Source: Streptomyces sp. NBC_01232
Lineage (GTDB): Bacteria; Actinomycetota; Actinomycetes; Streptomycetales; Streptomycetaceae
DNA: 64,000 nucleotides
Direction: 5' to 3'
NCBI RefSeq assembly: GCF_035989885.1
Contig: NZ_CP108518.1
Coordinates: 8,175,001 to 8,239,000, forward strand
Shown piece by piece: positions 7,892 through 15,987 of this stretch (position 1 is its first letter; each line of letters begins with the position of its first letter). The position numbers and the translations under genes were made by a program. The notes beneath the pieces are model-generated. The model saw only the letters and a program-made list of their open reading frames with translations. It made no database searches and had not been told where the DNA came from.

Positions 7892-9684
7892 TGCCCCGCC
7901 TGCACCTCGGCGCCTGGGTCGACAGCGGAGTCGACTTCCTCCAGAGCCACCTCTCCTGGCTGTTCGAGGCCATCACCTCCCTCGTCACGGGCCTCTACGA
8001 CGGAATCGACGCCGTCCTGTCCGCCCCCGCCCCGCTGCTCTTCGCGGGCATACTCGCCGTCGCCGCCTGGTGGCTGCGCGGTCTGCTGGCGGGCCTGCTC
8101 GCCTTCGCCGGCTTCGCGCTGGTCGACTCCCTAGGCCTGTGGGAGGACGCCATGTCCACCCTGTCACTGGTCCTGGTCGCCACGCTCGTCACCCTGGCCT
8201 TCGCGGTCCCGCTGGGCATCTGGGCCTCCAGATCGGACCGGGTCAGCGCCGTCCTGCGGCCGGTCCTGGACTTCATGCAGACCATGCCGGCCATGGTCTA
8301 CCTCATCCCCGGCATCATCTTCTTCGGGGTGGGCGTGGTGCCCGGCATCATCGCGACCATCATCTTCTCGCTGCCGCCGGGCGTCCGGATGACCGAGCTC
8401 GGCATCCGCCAGGTCGACGCCGAACTGGTCGAAGCCGCCGAGGCCTTCGGCACCAGCCCGCGCGACACCCTCGTACGCGTCCAGCTCCCGCTGGCCCTGC
8501 CCACCGTCATGGCGGGCGTCAACCAGGTCATCATGCTGGGCCTGTCCATGGTCGTCATCGCCGGCATGGTCGGCGGCGGCGGTCTCGGCGGCGCCGTCTA
8601 CAAGGCCATCGGCAATGTCGACATCGGCCTCGGTTTCGAGGCGGGCGTCTCCATCGTCATCCTCGCCATGTACCTGGACCGGATGACCGGCGCGCTCGGC
8701 CGCCACGTCTCCCCGCTCGGCCGCCGTACGCTCGCCAAGGCGCGGGCCGCCGCGACCGGCGCGGCCAAGCTGTGGAACCACCGCCCCCAGCCCGCGTACG
8801 CGATCAGCGGCGCCGTCGTCCTGGCGCTCGTCGCGGGCGGCCTGAACACCTTCGGCGGCGCCGCCGCCGAGGACGGCCCGGCCGGGGCCGCGGACATCGG
8901 CAAGGGCCGCACCCTCTCCGTCGGCTACATCCCGTGGGACGAGGGCATCGCCTCCACCTTCCTGTGGAAGGAGCTGCTGGAGCGCCGCGGCTACAAGGTG
9001 GACGCCCGCCAGCTGGAGGCCGGGGCGCTCTACACCGGCCTCGCCGGCGGCCAGCTCGACTTCCAGACCGACGCCTGGCTGCCCGTCACCCACGCCCAGT
9101 ACTGGGAGAAGTACGGGAACAAGCTGGAGGACCTCGGCTCCTGGTACGGCCCCACCTCGCTGGAGCTGTCCGTGCCCTCCTACATGAAGGACGTGCGCTC
9201 GCTCGCCGACCTCAAGGGCAAGGCGGACCAGTTCAAGGGCCGGATCATCGGCATCGAGCCGAGCGCCGGCGAGATGTCGATCCTCAAGGACAAGGTCCTG
9301 AAGGACTACGGCCTCGACGGCGAGTACAAGGTCGTCGACGGTTCCACGCCCGGCATGCTCGCCGAGCTGAAGCGGGCCTACGAGAAGAAGGAGCCCGTCG
9401 CGGTCGTGCTGTGGTCCCCGCACTGGGCCTACTCCTCCTACGAGCTGACCAAGCTGGAGGACCCGAAGGGAGCCTGGGGCAAGGGCGACGGGATCCACAC
9501 CCTGGCCCGCAAGGGCTTCGCGCAGGACGAGCCGAAGGTCGCCGCATGGCTGAAGTCCTTCAGGCTCACCGAGGAGCAGCTCACCGGCCTGGAGGCGAAG
9601 ATCCAGGAGACGGGCAAGGGCAAGGAGCAGCAGGCGGTCCGCGCCTGGCTCCAGGACCACCCCGAGATCGACCGGCTCGCCTGA
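7891..9684 (+). CDS. Fused permease and substrate-binding protein of a betaine-type ABC importer (ProW-ProX / OpuABC-like)
   Basis: 597 residues. The first 290 or so are a BPD-type permease with several membrane helices and the EAA loop around EAAEAFGTSPRDTLVRVQLP that docks on the ATPase. After a short linker and a further helix (about residue 305-325) comes an OpuAC-type binding domain, starting near TLSVGYIPWDEG, with TDAWLPVTH and VVLWSPHWAY contributing the aromatic residues that cage the trimethylammonium group. The fusion tethers the binding domain outside the cell, as in OpuA. It overlaps the ATPase gene by one base (TGATG). Substrate is probably glycine betaine, choline or proline betaine. 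Confidence 0.92.
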   Translation: MPRLHLGAWVDSGVDFLQSHLSWLFEAITSLVTGLYDGIDAVLSAPAPLLFAGILAVAAWWLRGLLAGLLAFAGFALVDSLGLWEDAMSTLSLVLVATLVTLAFAVPLGIWASRSDRVSAVLRPVLDFMQTMPAMVYLIPGIIFFGVGVVPGIIATIIFSLPPGVRMTELGIRQVDAELVEAAEAFGTSPRDTLVRVQLPLALPTVMAGVNQVIMLGLSMVVIAGMVGGGGLGGAVYKAIGNVDIGLGFEAGVSIVILAMYLDRMTGALGRHVSPLGRRTLAKARAAATGAAKLWNHRPQPAYAISGAVVLALVAGGLNTFGGAAAEDGPAGAADIGKGRTLSVGYIPWDEGIASTFLWKELLERRGYKVDARQLEAGALYTGLAGGQLDFQTDAWLPVTHAQYWEKYGNKLEDLGSWYGPTSLELSVPSYMKDVRSLADLKGKADQFKGRIIGIEPSAGEMSILKDKVLKDYGLDGEYKVVDGSTPGMLAELKRAYEKKEPVAVVLWSPHWAYSSYELTKLEDPKGAWGKGDGIHTLARKGFAQDEPKVAAWLKSFRLTEEQLTGLEAKIQETGKGKEQQAVRAWLQDHPEIDRLA

Positions 9685-9712
9685 CACCCGGGGCGGGGCG
9701 GGGCGACCGGAC

Positions 9713-9790
9713 GGCGAAGGCGCCGCCGCGCGCGGGACCGACCGTACGACGTACCACGTACGGGGCCCTGCGTGCGGCGGCGCCTTCGCC
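9713..9790. terminator. Large bidirectional hairpin between convergent genes
   Basis: Arms starting GGCGAAGGCGCCGCCGC (9713) and ending GCGGCGGCGCCTTCGCC (9790) pair over more than 20 bp with two mismatches. A second small stem, CCGTAC/GTACGG, lies inside the loop. It sits between the importer operon and the convergent MMPL gene and can serve both. Confidence 0.8.
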
Positions 9791-9804
9791 CCGTCAGGGG
9801 CGGC

Positions 9805-12012
9805 TCAGCCGACCAGCACCCGCTCCGGGGTCCCCTGCTGCTCGGTGTCGTCGGCGTCGGCCCCGGACCGGCGCGGACGTACCGGCCACCACAGGGACCG
9901 GCCCAGCACAGTGGCCAGCGCGGGCACCAGCACGATCGACAGGACGAACGCGGACAGGATGATGCCGAGGGCCGTCGCGAAGCCGATCTGCTGGGTGGAC
10001 GGGGCGGGGGTCACCGCCAGGCTTCCGAAGGAGGCGGCCAGGACCAGGCCCGCCGTGGCGATGGCCGGAGCCGTGTGCCGGACGGCACGGCCGACCGCGG
10101 CGCGGGCCGGACCCGGCCGGGCCATCTCCTCCCTGATCCGGTCGCTCATCAGGATGTTGTAGTCCGTGCCGAGCGCGACCACGAAGAGGAACAGCACGAG
10201 CGGCAGGGTGAAGTCCACCCCGGGCCGGTCCAGCGCGTGCTGGAACACCAGGGTCGACGCGCCGAGGGTGGCGGCGAAGCCGAGCCCGACCGCGGCCAGC
10301 AGGATCACCGGCGCCAGCAGGCTGCGCAGCAGGGCGATCAGGATCAGCGCGATGAGCGCCGCCGCCACGGGGAAGACCACCCGGAGGTCCTTGTCCACCG
10401 CGGTCGCGATGTCGGCGAAGACGGCCGCCGTGCCGCCCACGTGTGCCTCCGTACCGGCGGGGGTGTGCGCCGTGACCGCGGCCCGGAGCGGTCCCGTCAC
10501 CAGGTCGCGTGCTTCCTGGCGCTGGGGGTCGGCGGTCAGGAACAGGTCGATCCGCGCGGCCCGCCGGTCCTCCGTCAGTACGGTGTCCGCGACCTGGCCC
10601 ACGCCGCCGACCCGGGCGAGGGCCTTGGACAGCCCACCGAGCCGTTCGGTGGTCAGGACGGCGCCGTCGGAGGCCGTGACGAAGACGCTCGTCGGGTCCG
10701 ACACCCCGGCCGGCAGGGCGCGGGAGATCTCGGCCGCGGTGGTCACGGCTGCGGTGCGTTCCCCGCCCCCACCGCCCTGCCCGTAGTCGATGCGCATGCC
10801 CATGACCCCGGCGGCCAGCGTGCCCAGCAGCGCCAGCGAGGCCAGGACCAGCGCGACCGGCCGACGTGCCACCCGGTCGCCCATGCGGGCGGCGGACCCC
10901 GCGCGGGGCTCGCGCTCCAGGCTCCGGGAGGGCCAGAACATCCTTCGGCCGGTGACCGCCAGCAGGGCCGGCATCAGGGTCAGGCTGCCCAGCAGCATCA
11001 CGAGCACGGACAGGGCGATGGCCGGCCCGAGGACCTGGAACTGGCCGAAGGAGGCCACTCCGAGCGTGGCGAACGCCGCGACGATGGTCAGGGCCGCCGA
11101 GGTGATGGCCGTACCCACCCGTCCGGCGACCAGGGCGGCGGCCTCACGCCCCGACTGCTCGGGGTACTTGCGCAGCTGCTCCCGGAAGCGGAAGAGGAGG
11201 AACAGGAAGTAGTCGATGCCGATGCCCATCAGCACCACGCTGATCAGGCTCGGTGTGGACTCGGCCAGTCCGGTCCCGGTCAGCAGCGCGGCGCCGACCA
11301 CCACGCCCGCCGCCGCGCCACCGATGACGGTGACCGCGAGCAGGGGCAGCAGGGCCGCCAGGGCGCTGCGGAAGACGAAGACGTGCAGCAGGACGATGAC
11401 CAGGAGCATGGCGCCGCCGACGATCGCCGACCGGGTCTTCTCTGCGTCCGTGCTGTCCACCCGGTCGGCGATCCCGCCGGTGAAGCCGGTGCGCAGCCCC
11501 TCCTCGGCCAGCGCGTCGCGCACCGAGTCGCGGAAGGCCCGGTAGGTGTCCTGCACACCGGGATCGGCGGGATTCCCGCTCAGTTCGACGGACAGCAGCC
11601 GGAAGGAGCGGTCGGGCGCCGTCATGACCGGACTCACCCGGGGGACCTGAGAGTGGTCCTGCGCGAGGGGCATGGTGTCCTCGGTGCGGGGCATGACGAC
11701 CCGCTGCCGCGACAACCGGGCCGCCTGTGCGTCGATGCGCTGCTCGTCGGCGGCGGTGAGCGGTGCCTCGTCCGACCGGGCCACCAGCACGGTGAGCGGA
11801 TTGGCGTCCGGGTCGGCCCCGAACCGCTCCTCGGCGATCTTCAGGGCCGCCGCCGAGTCGTAGTGCGCGGGCAGGAACCCGCCGCTGCCGGTCTGGATGG
11901 CGCGGAAGACGAACGCCTGGCCCAGGACGGCCGCCGTCAGTCCCAGGACCGCCCACAGGGCGATCACCTTCCACGGACTTCTCGTCGAGAATCCGGTCAG
12001 GGCGCGGATCAC
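9805..12012 (-). CDS. MMPL-family RND transporter
   Basis: 735 residues. The protein has the MMPL plan: one N-terminal membrane helix (KVIALWAVLGLTAAVLG), a large extracytoplasmic domain (about 40-190), a five-helix bundle, a second helix and extracytoplasmic domain, and a second bundle, twelve helices in all. The motif GIDYFLF in the first half and GTDYNILMSDRIREE in the second mark the proton-relay helices. Such transporters export lipids, siderophores or toxic compounds using proton motive force. It is divergent from a two-component system whose promoter region it shares, so that system may control it. Substrate cannot be inferred. Confidence 0.9.
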   Translation of the reverse strand: MIRALTGFSTRSPWKVIALWAVLGLTAAVLGQAFVFRAIQTGSGGFLPAHYDSAAALKIAEERFGADPDANPLTVLVARSDEAPLTAADEQRIDAQAARLSRQRVVMPRTEDTMPLAQDHSQVPRVSPVMTAPDRSFRLLSVELSGNPADPGVQDTYRAFRDSVRDALAEEGLRTGFTGGIADRVDSTDAEKTRSAIVGGAMLLVIVLLHVFVFRSALAALLPLLAVTVIGGAAAGVVVGAALLTGTGLAESTPSLISVVLMGIGIDYFLFLLFRFREQLRKYPEQSGREAAALVAGRVGTAITSAALTIVAAFATLGVASFGQFQVLGPAIALSVLVMLLGSLTLMPALLAVTGRRMFWPSRSLEREPRAGSAARMGDRVARRPVALVLASLALLGTLAAGVMGMRIDYGQGGGGGERTAAVTTAAEISRALPAGVSDPTSVFVTASDGAVLTTERLGGLSKALARVGGVGQVADTVLTEDRRAARIDLFLTADPQRQEARDLVTGPLRAAVTAHTPAGTEAHVGGTAAVFADIATAVDKDLRVVFPVAAALIALILIALLRSLLAPVILLAAVGLGFAATLGASTLVFQHALDRPGVDFTLPLVLFLFVVALGTDYNILMSDRIREEMARPGPARAAVGRAVRHTAPAIATAGLVLAASFGSLAVTPAPSTQQIGFATALGIILSAFVLSIVLVPALATVLGRSLWWPVRPRRSGADADDTEQQGTPERVLVG

Positions 12013-12300
12013 TGGCTTCCTCCGGTCTGTGCGGTGCGGACCGGGGTTTCCCGGCCCGACTCCAGACCATCAGGGGAGAGCGGACGAAACGTCAGGGCGC
12101 AGGAGGATCCGCAGCCCGGGACCAGGGTCCGGACGCCCGCGCCGACCAGGACTCCGGTCCTGGTCCGGACCCCGACCGTGGTCGGGCGGCAGGGGAGACG
12201 GCCGGTGCCAGAATGGGTCTCGACCACCGGGGAACAGGACCGGCGGCACGGGGGCGGGCACGGACGCAGCATGGGCGTGGGCAAGGGCGGGGGCGGGGTC
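12013..12300. promoter_or_regulatory. Divergent promoter region of MMPL transporter and two-component genes
   Basis: A 288 bp gap rich in short GGACC/GGTCC repeats (12110-12190), including ACCAGGACTCCGGTCCTGGT, an almost perfect palindrome. These are reasonable candidate sites for the adjacent NarL-type response regulator, but no consensus is known for this regulator. No gene is visible here. Confidence 0.4.
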
Positions 12301-13542
12301 ATGAGTACGCGTGCGGATGTGGATGCGGGAGCGGCTGGGGATGCGGGCGCGGAAGGCGAAGGGGACCGGGGACCCTGGACGCGCAATGACGCGCTCGTCG
12401 CGGTGGCGGCCGCCGCCACGGACCTCGTCGGCTTCTCCCTGAGCACCCTCGCCGAGGGCGGCACCCTCAGCGTCACCGCGGCCGTCCTGCTGGTGGTTTC
12501 GGCGATGGCCCTGCTGGCCCGGCGCGTCCGCCCGGTGCCCGTGCTCGCCGCGATACTGGCCGTCGGCGTACTGGTGAACGTGGTGGCGCCGCAGTCGCCG
12601 CACTTCACCCTCAGCCTGACGATCGCCCTCTACACGGTGGCCAGGATGCACCGCCCCGGCGTCGTCGTGGCGGCCGCGGCGGCCGCGGCGGCGCTCGCCT
12701 CCGCCGGCCAGAGCGGCTGGCCGCTGTCCTTCGGCTGGTGGGGACTGGCCGGCACCGCCACCGCGGCGCTCATCACCGTCACCGCGGCCTGGGCGGTCGA
12801 GCACCGGCAGCGGGAGGCCGAGGCCCGGCGGCGGCTGCTCGCAGACCGGGCGGTGGCCGAGGAACGCCGCCGGATCGCCCGCGAACTGCACGACATCGTC
12901 GCCCACCACATCACCACCATGCAGCTGATGGCCGGCGGGGCCCGGGCCAACCTGGCCTACGACCCGCAGGCTTCCCGCGAGGCCCTCGTCACCCTGGAGG
13001 AATCCGGGCGGATGGCGCTGCGCGAGATGCGCCAACTCCTCGACGTACTACGGGCCGGGGAGGAACCGGAACACAACCCGCCGGCGCCGCAGCCCGGGGC
13101 CGGCGACCTCGCCCGGATCATCACCGAGTCCCGGCTGGCCGGTACGGAGACGGAGTTCACCGTGGACGGCCCGGTGCGCCCGCTCCCGCCGAGCGTGGGC
13201 CTCACCGTCTTCCGCATCGTCCAGGAGGCCCTGACCAACACCCGGAAGCACGCGGGCCGTGCGCGCGCCCACGTACGCCTCACCTACGACCGGTACGAGG
13301 TGGGAGTGGAGGTGCGCGACGACGGCGCGGGAGCGCAGGCACCGCCCGCACGCCCCGCGGCGCGCCCCGGGTACGGTCTGATCGGTATGCACGAGCGGGT
13401 GGCCCTCCAGGGCGGAACCCTGGAGGCCACCGCCGTCGCCGGCGGCGGATTCCGGGTGGCGGCCCGCATCCCTGCCCCCGCCCCGGCCACTGTCCCTGCC
13501 CCGGTGTCCCTGACACCCTCCGGAGAGGAACGGCACGGATGA
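12301..13542 (+). CDS. Sensor histidine kinase, NarL/DesK-type
   Basis: 413 residues from ATG 12301, with an alternative in-frame ATG at 12271. Four to five membrane helices (about residues 33-150) lie in the N-terminal third with almost no extracytoplasmic loops, suggesting a membrane-embedded sensor. The HisKA_3 dimerisation domain carries ARELHDIVAHH with phospho-accepting H197. A HATPase domain follows, with N-box VQEALTNTRKHAG and G-box GYGLIGMHERV. The last four codons overlap the response regulator start (ATGA), so the two are co-translated. The divergent MMPL exporter is a likely target. Confidence 0.92.
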   Translation: MSTRADVDAGAAGDAGAEGEGDRGPWTRNDALVAVAAAATDLVGFSLSTLAEGGTLSVTAAVLLVVSAMALLARRVRPVPVLAAILAVGVLVNVVAPQSPHFTLSLTIALYTVARMHRPGVVVAAAAAAAALASAGQSGWPLSFGWWGLAGTATAALITVTAAWAVEHRQREAEARRRLLADRAVAEERRRIARELHDIVAHHITTMQLMAGGARANLAYDPQASREALVTLEESGRMALREMRQLLDVLRAGEEPEHNPPAPQPGAGDLARIITESRLAGTETEFTVDGPVRPLPPSVGLTVFRIVQEALTNTRKHAGRARAHVRLTYDRYEVGVEVRDDGAGAQAPPARPAARPGYGLIGMHERVALQGGTLEATAVAGGGFRVAARIPAPAPATVPAPVSLTPSGEERHG

Positions 13543-14207
13543 TCCGTGTACTCATCGCCGACGACCAGCCGCTGGTACGGCGCGGCCTGGCCCTGATCCT
13601 GGGCCCCGACCCGGAGTTCGAGGTCGTGGGCGAGGCCGAGGACGGAGCCCGTGCAGTCGCCCTCGCCCAGCAGGTGCGGCCCGACGTGGTCGTCATGGAC
13701 ATCCGCATGCCCGTCCTCGACGGGGTCCGGGCCACTGCGGAACTCGCCCGCACGCTCCCCGGCACCCGGGTCCTGGCCCTCAGCACCTTCGACATGGATG
13801 AGTATGTGGTCGCCGCCCTGCGCGCCGGCGCGTACGGCTTCCTGCCCAAGGACGTATCCCCGGAGGAGCTGATCGCCGCGGTCCGCATCGTCCACGGGGG
13901 AGAGGCCGCCGTCGCGCCGCGGCTGCTGAGCCGGCTCCTCTCCGCCTACGTACGCACCCCCGAGCGGCCGCGGTCGTGGGCGGCCGGGACCCCGGTTGAA
14001 CTCACCCCGCGCGAGCTGGAGATCTGGCGGCTCATGGCCACCGGCCGGGGCAACGCCGAGATCGCCGCGGACCTGGACATCAGTGTCTCCACGGTCAAGA
14101 ACCACATCACCGGCATCTTCGGCAAGCTGGGCGTCCGCGACCGCGCACAGGCGGTGATCGCGGCGTACGAATCGGGCCTCGTGGAGGCCGGCAGCGGGAG
14201 CGGTTGA
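13539..14207 (+). CDS. Response regulator, NarL/LuxR-type
   Basis: 222 residues. The receiver domain has the acidic pair D8-D9, phosphorylation site D54 in VVMDIRMP, conserved T/S in ALSTFD and K in LPKDVSPEE. The LuxR-type DNA-binding domain is at about 150-215, with LTPRELEIWRLMATGRGNAE and the recognition helix SVSTVKNHITGIFGKLG. It is coupled to the kinase by a 4-base overlap. It probably acts on its own operon and on the adjacent exporter gene. Confidence 0.93.
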   Translation: MIRVLIADDQPLVRRGLALILGPDPEFEVVGEAEDGARAVALAQQVRPDVVVMDIRMPVLDGVRATAELARTLPGTRVLALSTFDMDEYVVAALRAGAYGFLPKDVSPEELIAAVRIVHGGEAAVAPRLLSRLLSAYVRTPERPRSWAAGTPVELTPRELEIWRLMATGRGNAEIAADLDISVSTVKNHITGIFGKLGVRDRAQAVIAAYESGLVEAGSGSG

Positions 14208-14350
14208 TCACCAAGTGCCCGTAAGAGGACCGGATTCCCCCTGCTGACCGCACCTCTGACCAGCCGGAACACTGGATGATCCGCCCGTGCGTACCAGGGT
14301 CCGTCCATGGCACAGTGCGATCAGCCCAACCGCACGACCAGGGAGCCTCC

Positions 14351-14575
14351 ATGCGCGATCCGCACGCCACGCAGCTCACGGCAGCCCCCGAGTGCCTGCC
14401 GGAACCCCGTCCGCTGCCCTGCTGTCCGGTGTGCGACGGCGCACCGGAACGGATCTCCTGGCGTCAGCGCCCGGGGCAGCCGGTGGTCCTGGCCTTCGAA
14501 CCCTGCGGCCATCGCTGGTCCTCCCCGGCCCCACCGGTCCTGGCGGTCACCCCACCGCGTCCCGAACCGGTTTAG
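14351..14575 (+). CDS. Small cysteine-containing protein, zinc-ribbon-like
   Basis: 74 residues from ATG 14351 with AGGGAGC upstream. It contains CCPVCDGAP and later EPCGHRW, so one CxxC knuckle and a Cys-x-His pair that together could bind one zinc. It is not a named family to me, although short proteins of this pattern are common in Streptomyces. The stop codon TAG lies in the outer arm of a hairpin repeat and overlaps by 3 bases the stop of the convergent monooxygenase gene. Confidence 0.6.
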   Translation: MRDPHATQLTAAPECLPEPRPLPCCPVCDGAPERISWRQRPGQPVVLAFEPCGHRWSSPAPPVLAVTPPRPEPV

Positions 14576-15822
14576 GGGGTGTCTTGCCGATCGAGCCCGG
14601 CGTGATCGGCAGGACACCCCCTGGGCCGGGGGCCGGCGACCGCCTCGGCGAGCAGACGGCGCCCGGCCGGGATGGTGAGTGCGCCGCGCACCGCCGTGTC
14701 CCGTACGACGCGGGCGGGTGCCGAGCGCAGGGTCCAGGCGCGGGTCGCGAGATCGGTGCGGGCGAGGACGCCCAGCGCATCGGCGCGACGGGCGCGGCGC
14801 CAGGCCGTGAGCGCCTCGTGGGACGGGCCGCCGCGGGCCGCGGCAGTGGCCGCGGGCAGCGCCGCCGCGAGGGAGACCGCGTCCCGCAGACCGAGGTTGA
14901 GCCCCTGCCCGCCGATCGGGCTGCACACATGGGCGGCGTCGCCGATCAGCAGCACCCGCCTCCCGCCGTCGTGCGCGGCGAGGCGTCGGTGGGTGCGGAA
15001 GGTACTCGTCCAGCGGCATTCGCGGACGGTCGCCGTCCACCCCCGGGCCGCCGCCTCGGCGACGAGCTCCTCCGCGCCGCCCCCGTCCGGCACGTCCCCG
15101 CCCGGCACGTCCCCGCCCGGCATGCCCCCGCCCGGCATGCCGCCGTGCGGAAGGTGCAGGACGACCCGGGTCCAGCCGTCGAGGTGCATGGGCAGGACCA
15201 CGAGCAGGCCGCGCGGCCCGCCGACCATGTGCACCCGCGCCGGATCCAGTGAGGGTTCCTCCACACGCAGGTCGGCAAGCCGCCACGTGCCCGCGTACGT
15301 CCTGCCGCGGAACACCGTTCCGGTCAGGGCGCGCAGGGTGCTCGACGCGCCGTCGGCCGCCACGGCCCAGCGGGCGCGCACCGGGTCGAGGGTGTCCGAC
15401 CGTACGGTGACGCCGTCGGCGTCCTCTTCGACCGAGCGGACGGCCGTCGCACGGTGCACGCGCACACCCGCGCGCTCGGCCTCCGCGGCGAGCACGCCCT
15501 CGGTCGCGCATTGCGGGACGGTGAGGATGTACGGGTAGGGGGAGCGCAGCCGGCCCAGGCCGAAGCTGCCGAGCCGGCGCCGCCCCGACCACATCTCGAC
15601 CGTGTCCACGCGCCGGCCCAGCGGGAGCAGCGACTGGGCCAGTCCGCTCGGGGTGAGGGCCTCCAGGGTCCGCGCGTGCAGGTCCGTCGCGCGGGATTCG
15701 GTCACCGGCCCGGGACGGCGTTCCAGCACCACCACATCGAGCCCGGCCCGGGCGAGCAGCAGCGCTGCGCCGAGCCCGACCGGTCCCGCCCCCACCACTG
15801 CCACATCGGCGTCGGTCACCAT
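14572..15822 (-). CDS. FAD-dependent monooxygenase (PHBH/aromatic-ring hydroxylase type)
   Basis: 416 residues from the ATG at 15822 (MVTDADVAVVGAG). FAD-binding GxGxxG is VVGAGPVGLGAALLLARAG at about 8-26. The second FAD motif GD is in LLIGDAAHVCSPIGGQGLN near residue 295, the pattern of class A flavoprotein monooxygenases that hydroxylate aromatics or polyketides with NAD(P)H and oxygen. Residues 230-255 are a low-complexity run of GGMPG/GGDVP units encoded by a 15-bp tandem repeat. The final 14 residues are read through the hairpin repeat, which supplies the stop, so the original C-terminus may have been shorter. Confidence 0.87.
   Translation of the reverse strand: MVTDADVAVVGAGPVGLGAALLLARAGLDVVVLERRPGPVTESRATDLHARTLEALTPSGLAQSLLPLGRRVDTVEMWSGRRRLGSFGLGRLRSPYPYILTVPQCATEGVLAAEAERAGVRVHRATAVRSVEEDADGVTVRSDTLDPVRARWAVAADGASSTLRALTGTVFRGRTYAGTWRLADLRVEEPSLDPARVHMVGGPRGLLVVLPMHLDGWTRVVLHLPHGGMPGGGMPGGDVPGGDVPDGGGAEELVAEAAARGWTATVRECRWTSTFRTHRRLAAHDGGRRVLLIGDAAHVCSPIGGQGLNLGLRDAVSLAAALPAATAAARGGPSHEALTAWRRARRADALGVLARTDLATRAWTLRSAPARVVRDTAVRGALTIPAGRRLLAEAVAGPRPRGCPADHAGLDRQDTP
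14574..14622. repeat. Hairpin repeat, copy 2 (longest copy)
   Basis: Arms AGGGGGTGTCTTGCCGATC and GATCGGCAGGACACCCCCT pair over 19 bp with one T:G pair around the loop GAGCCCGGCGT. It lies between two convergent genes and covers the last codons of the monooxygenase. The same arms occur near 6.43 and 41.0 kb. It probably acts as a bidirectional terminator. Confidence 0.75.
15085..15150. repeat. 15-bp tandem repeat inside the monooxygenase gene
   Basis: About four imperfect copies of a 15-bp unit such as GGCACGTCCCCGCCC / GGCATGCCCCCGCCC. On the minus strand they encode repeated GGMPG and GGDVP pentapeptides. Copy number may vary between strains. Confidence 0.6.
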
Positions 15823-15987
15823 GGCCCGAACTCTAGGGGATGTCTTGCGGAACTGTCGGATGCTCAAATCTGCGTGATCACACGGGACTTCGAGCATCAT
15901 CTTTCACGAAGGGCCGCCGGAGCGCTATCTTGCCAGGAGCATGCCAAGGAGCTGTGTCCGTGTTCGGGACCGCACGAGGAGTGCCCC

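Noticed and set aside
9772..12300. Upstream extension of the histidine kinase frame by 840 codons
   Set aside because: It is antisense to the MMPL gene and low complexity; the kinase begins at 12301.
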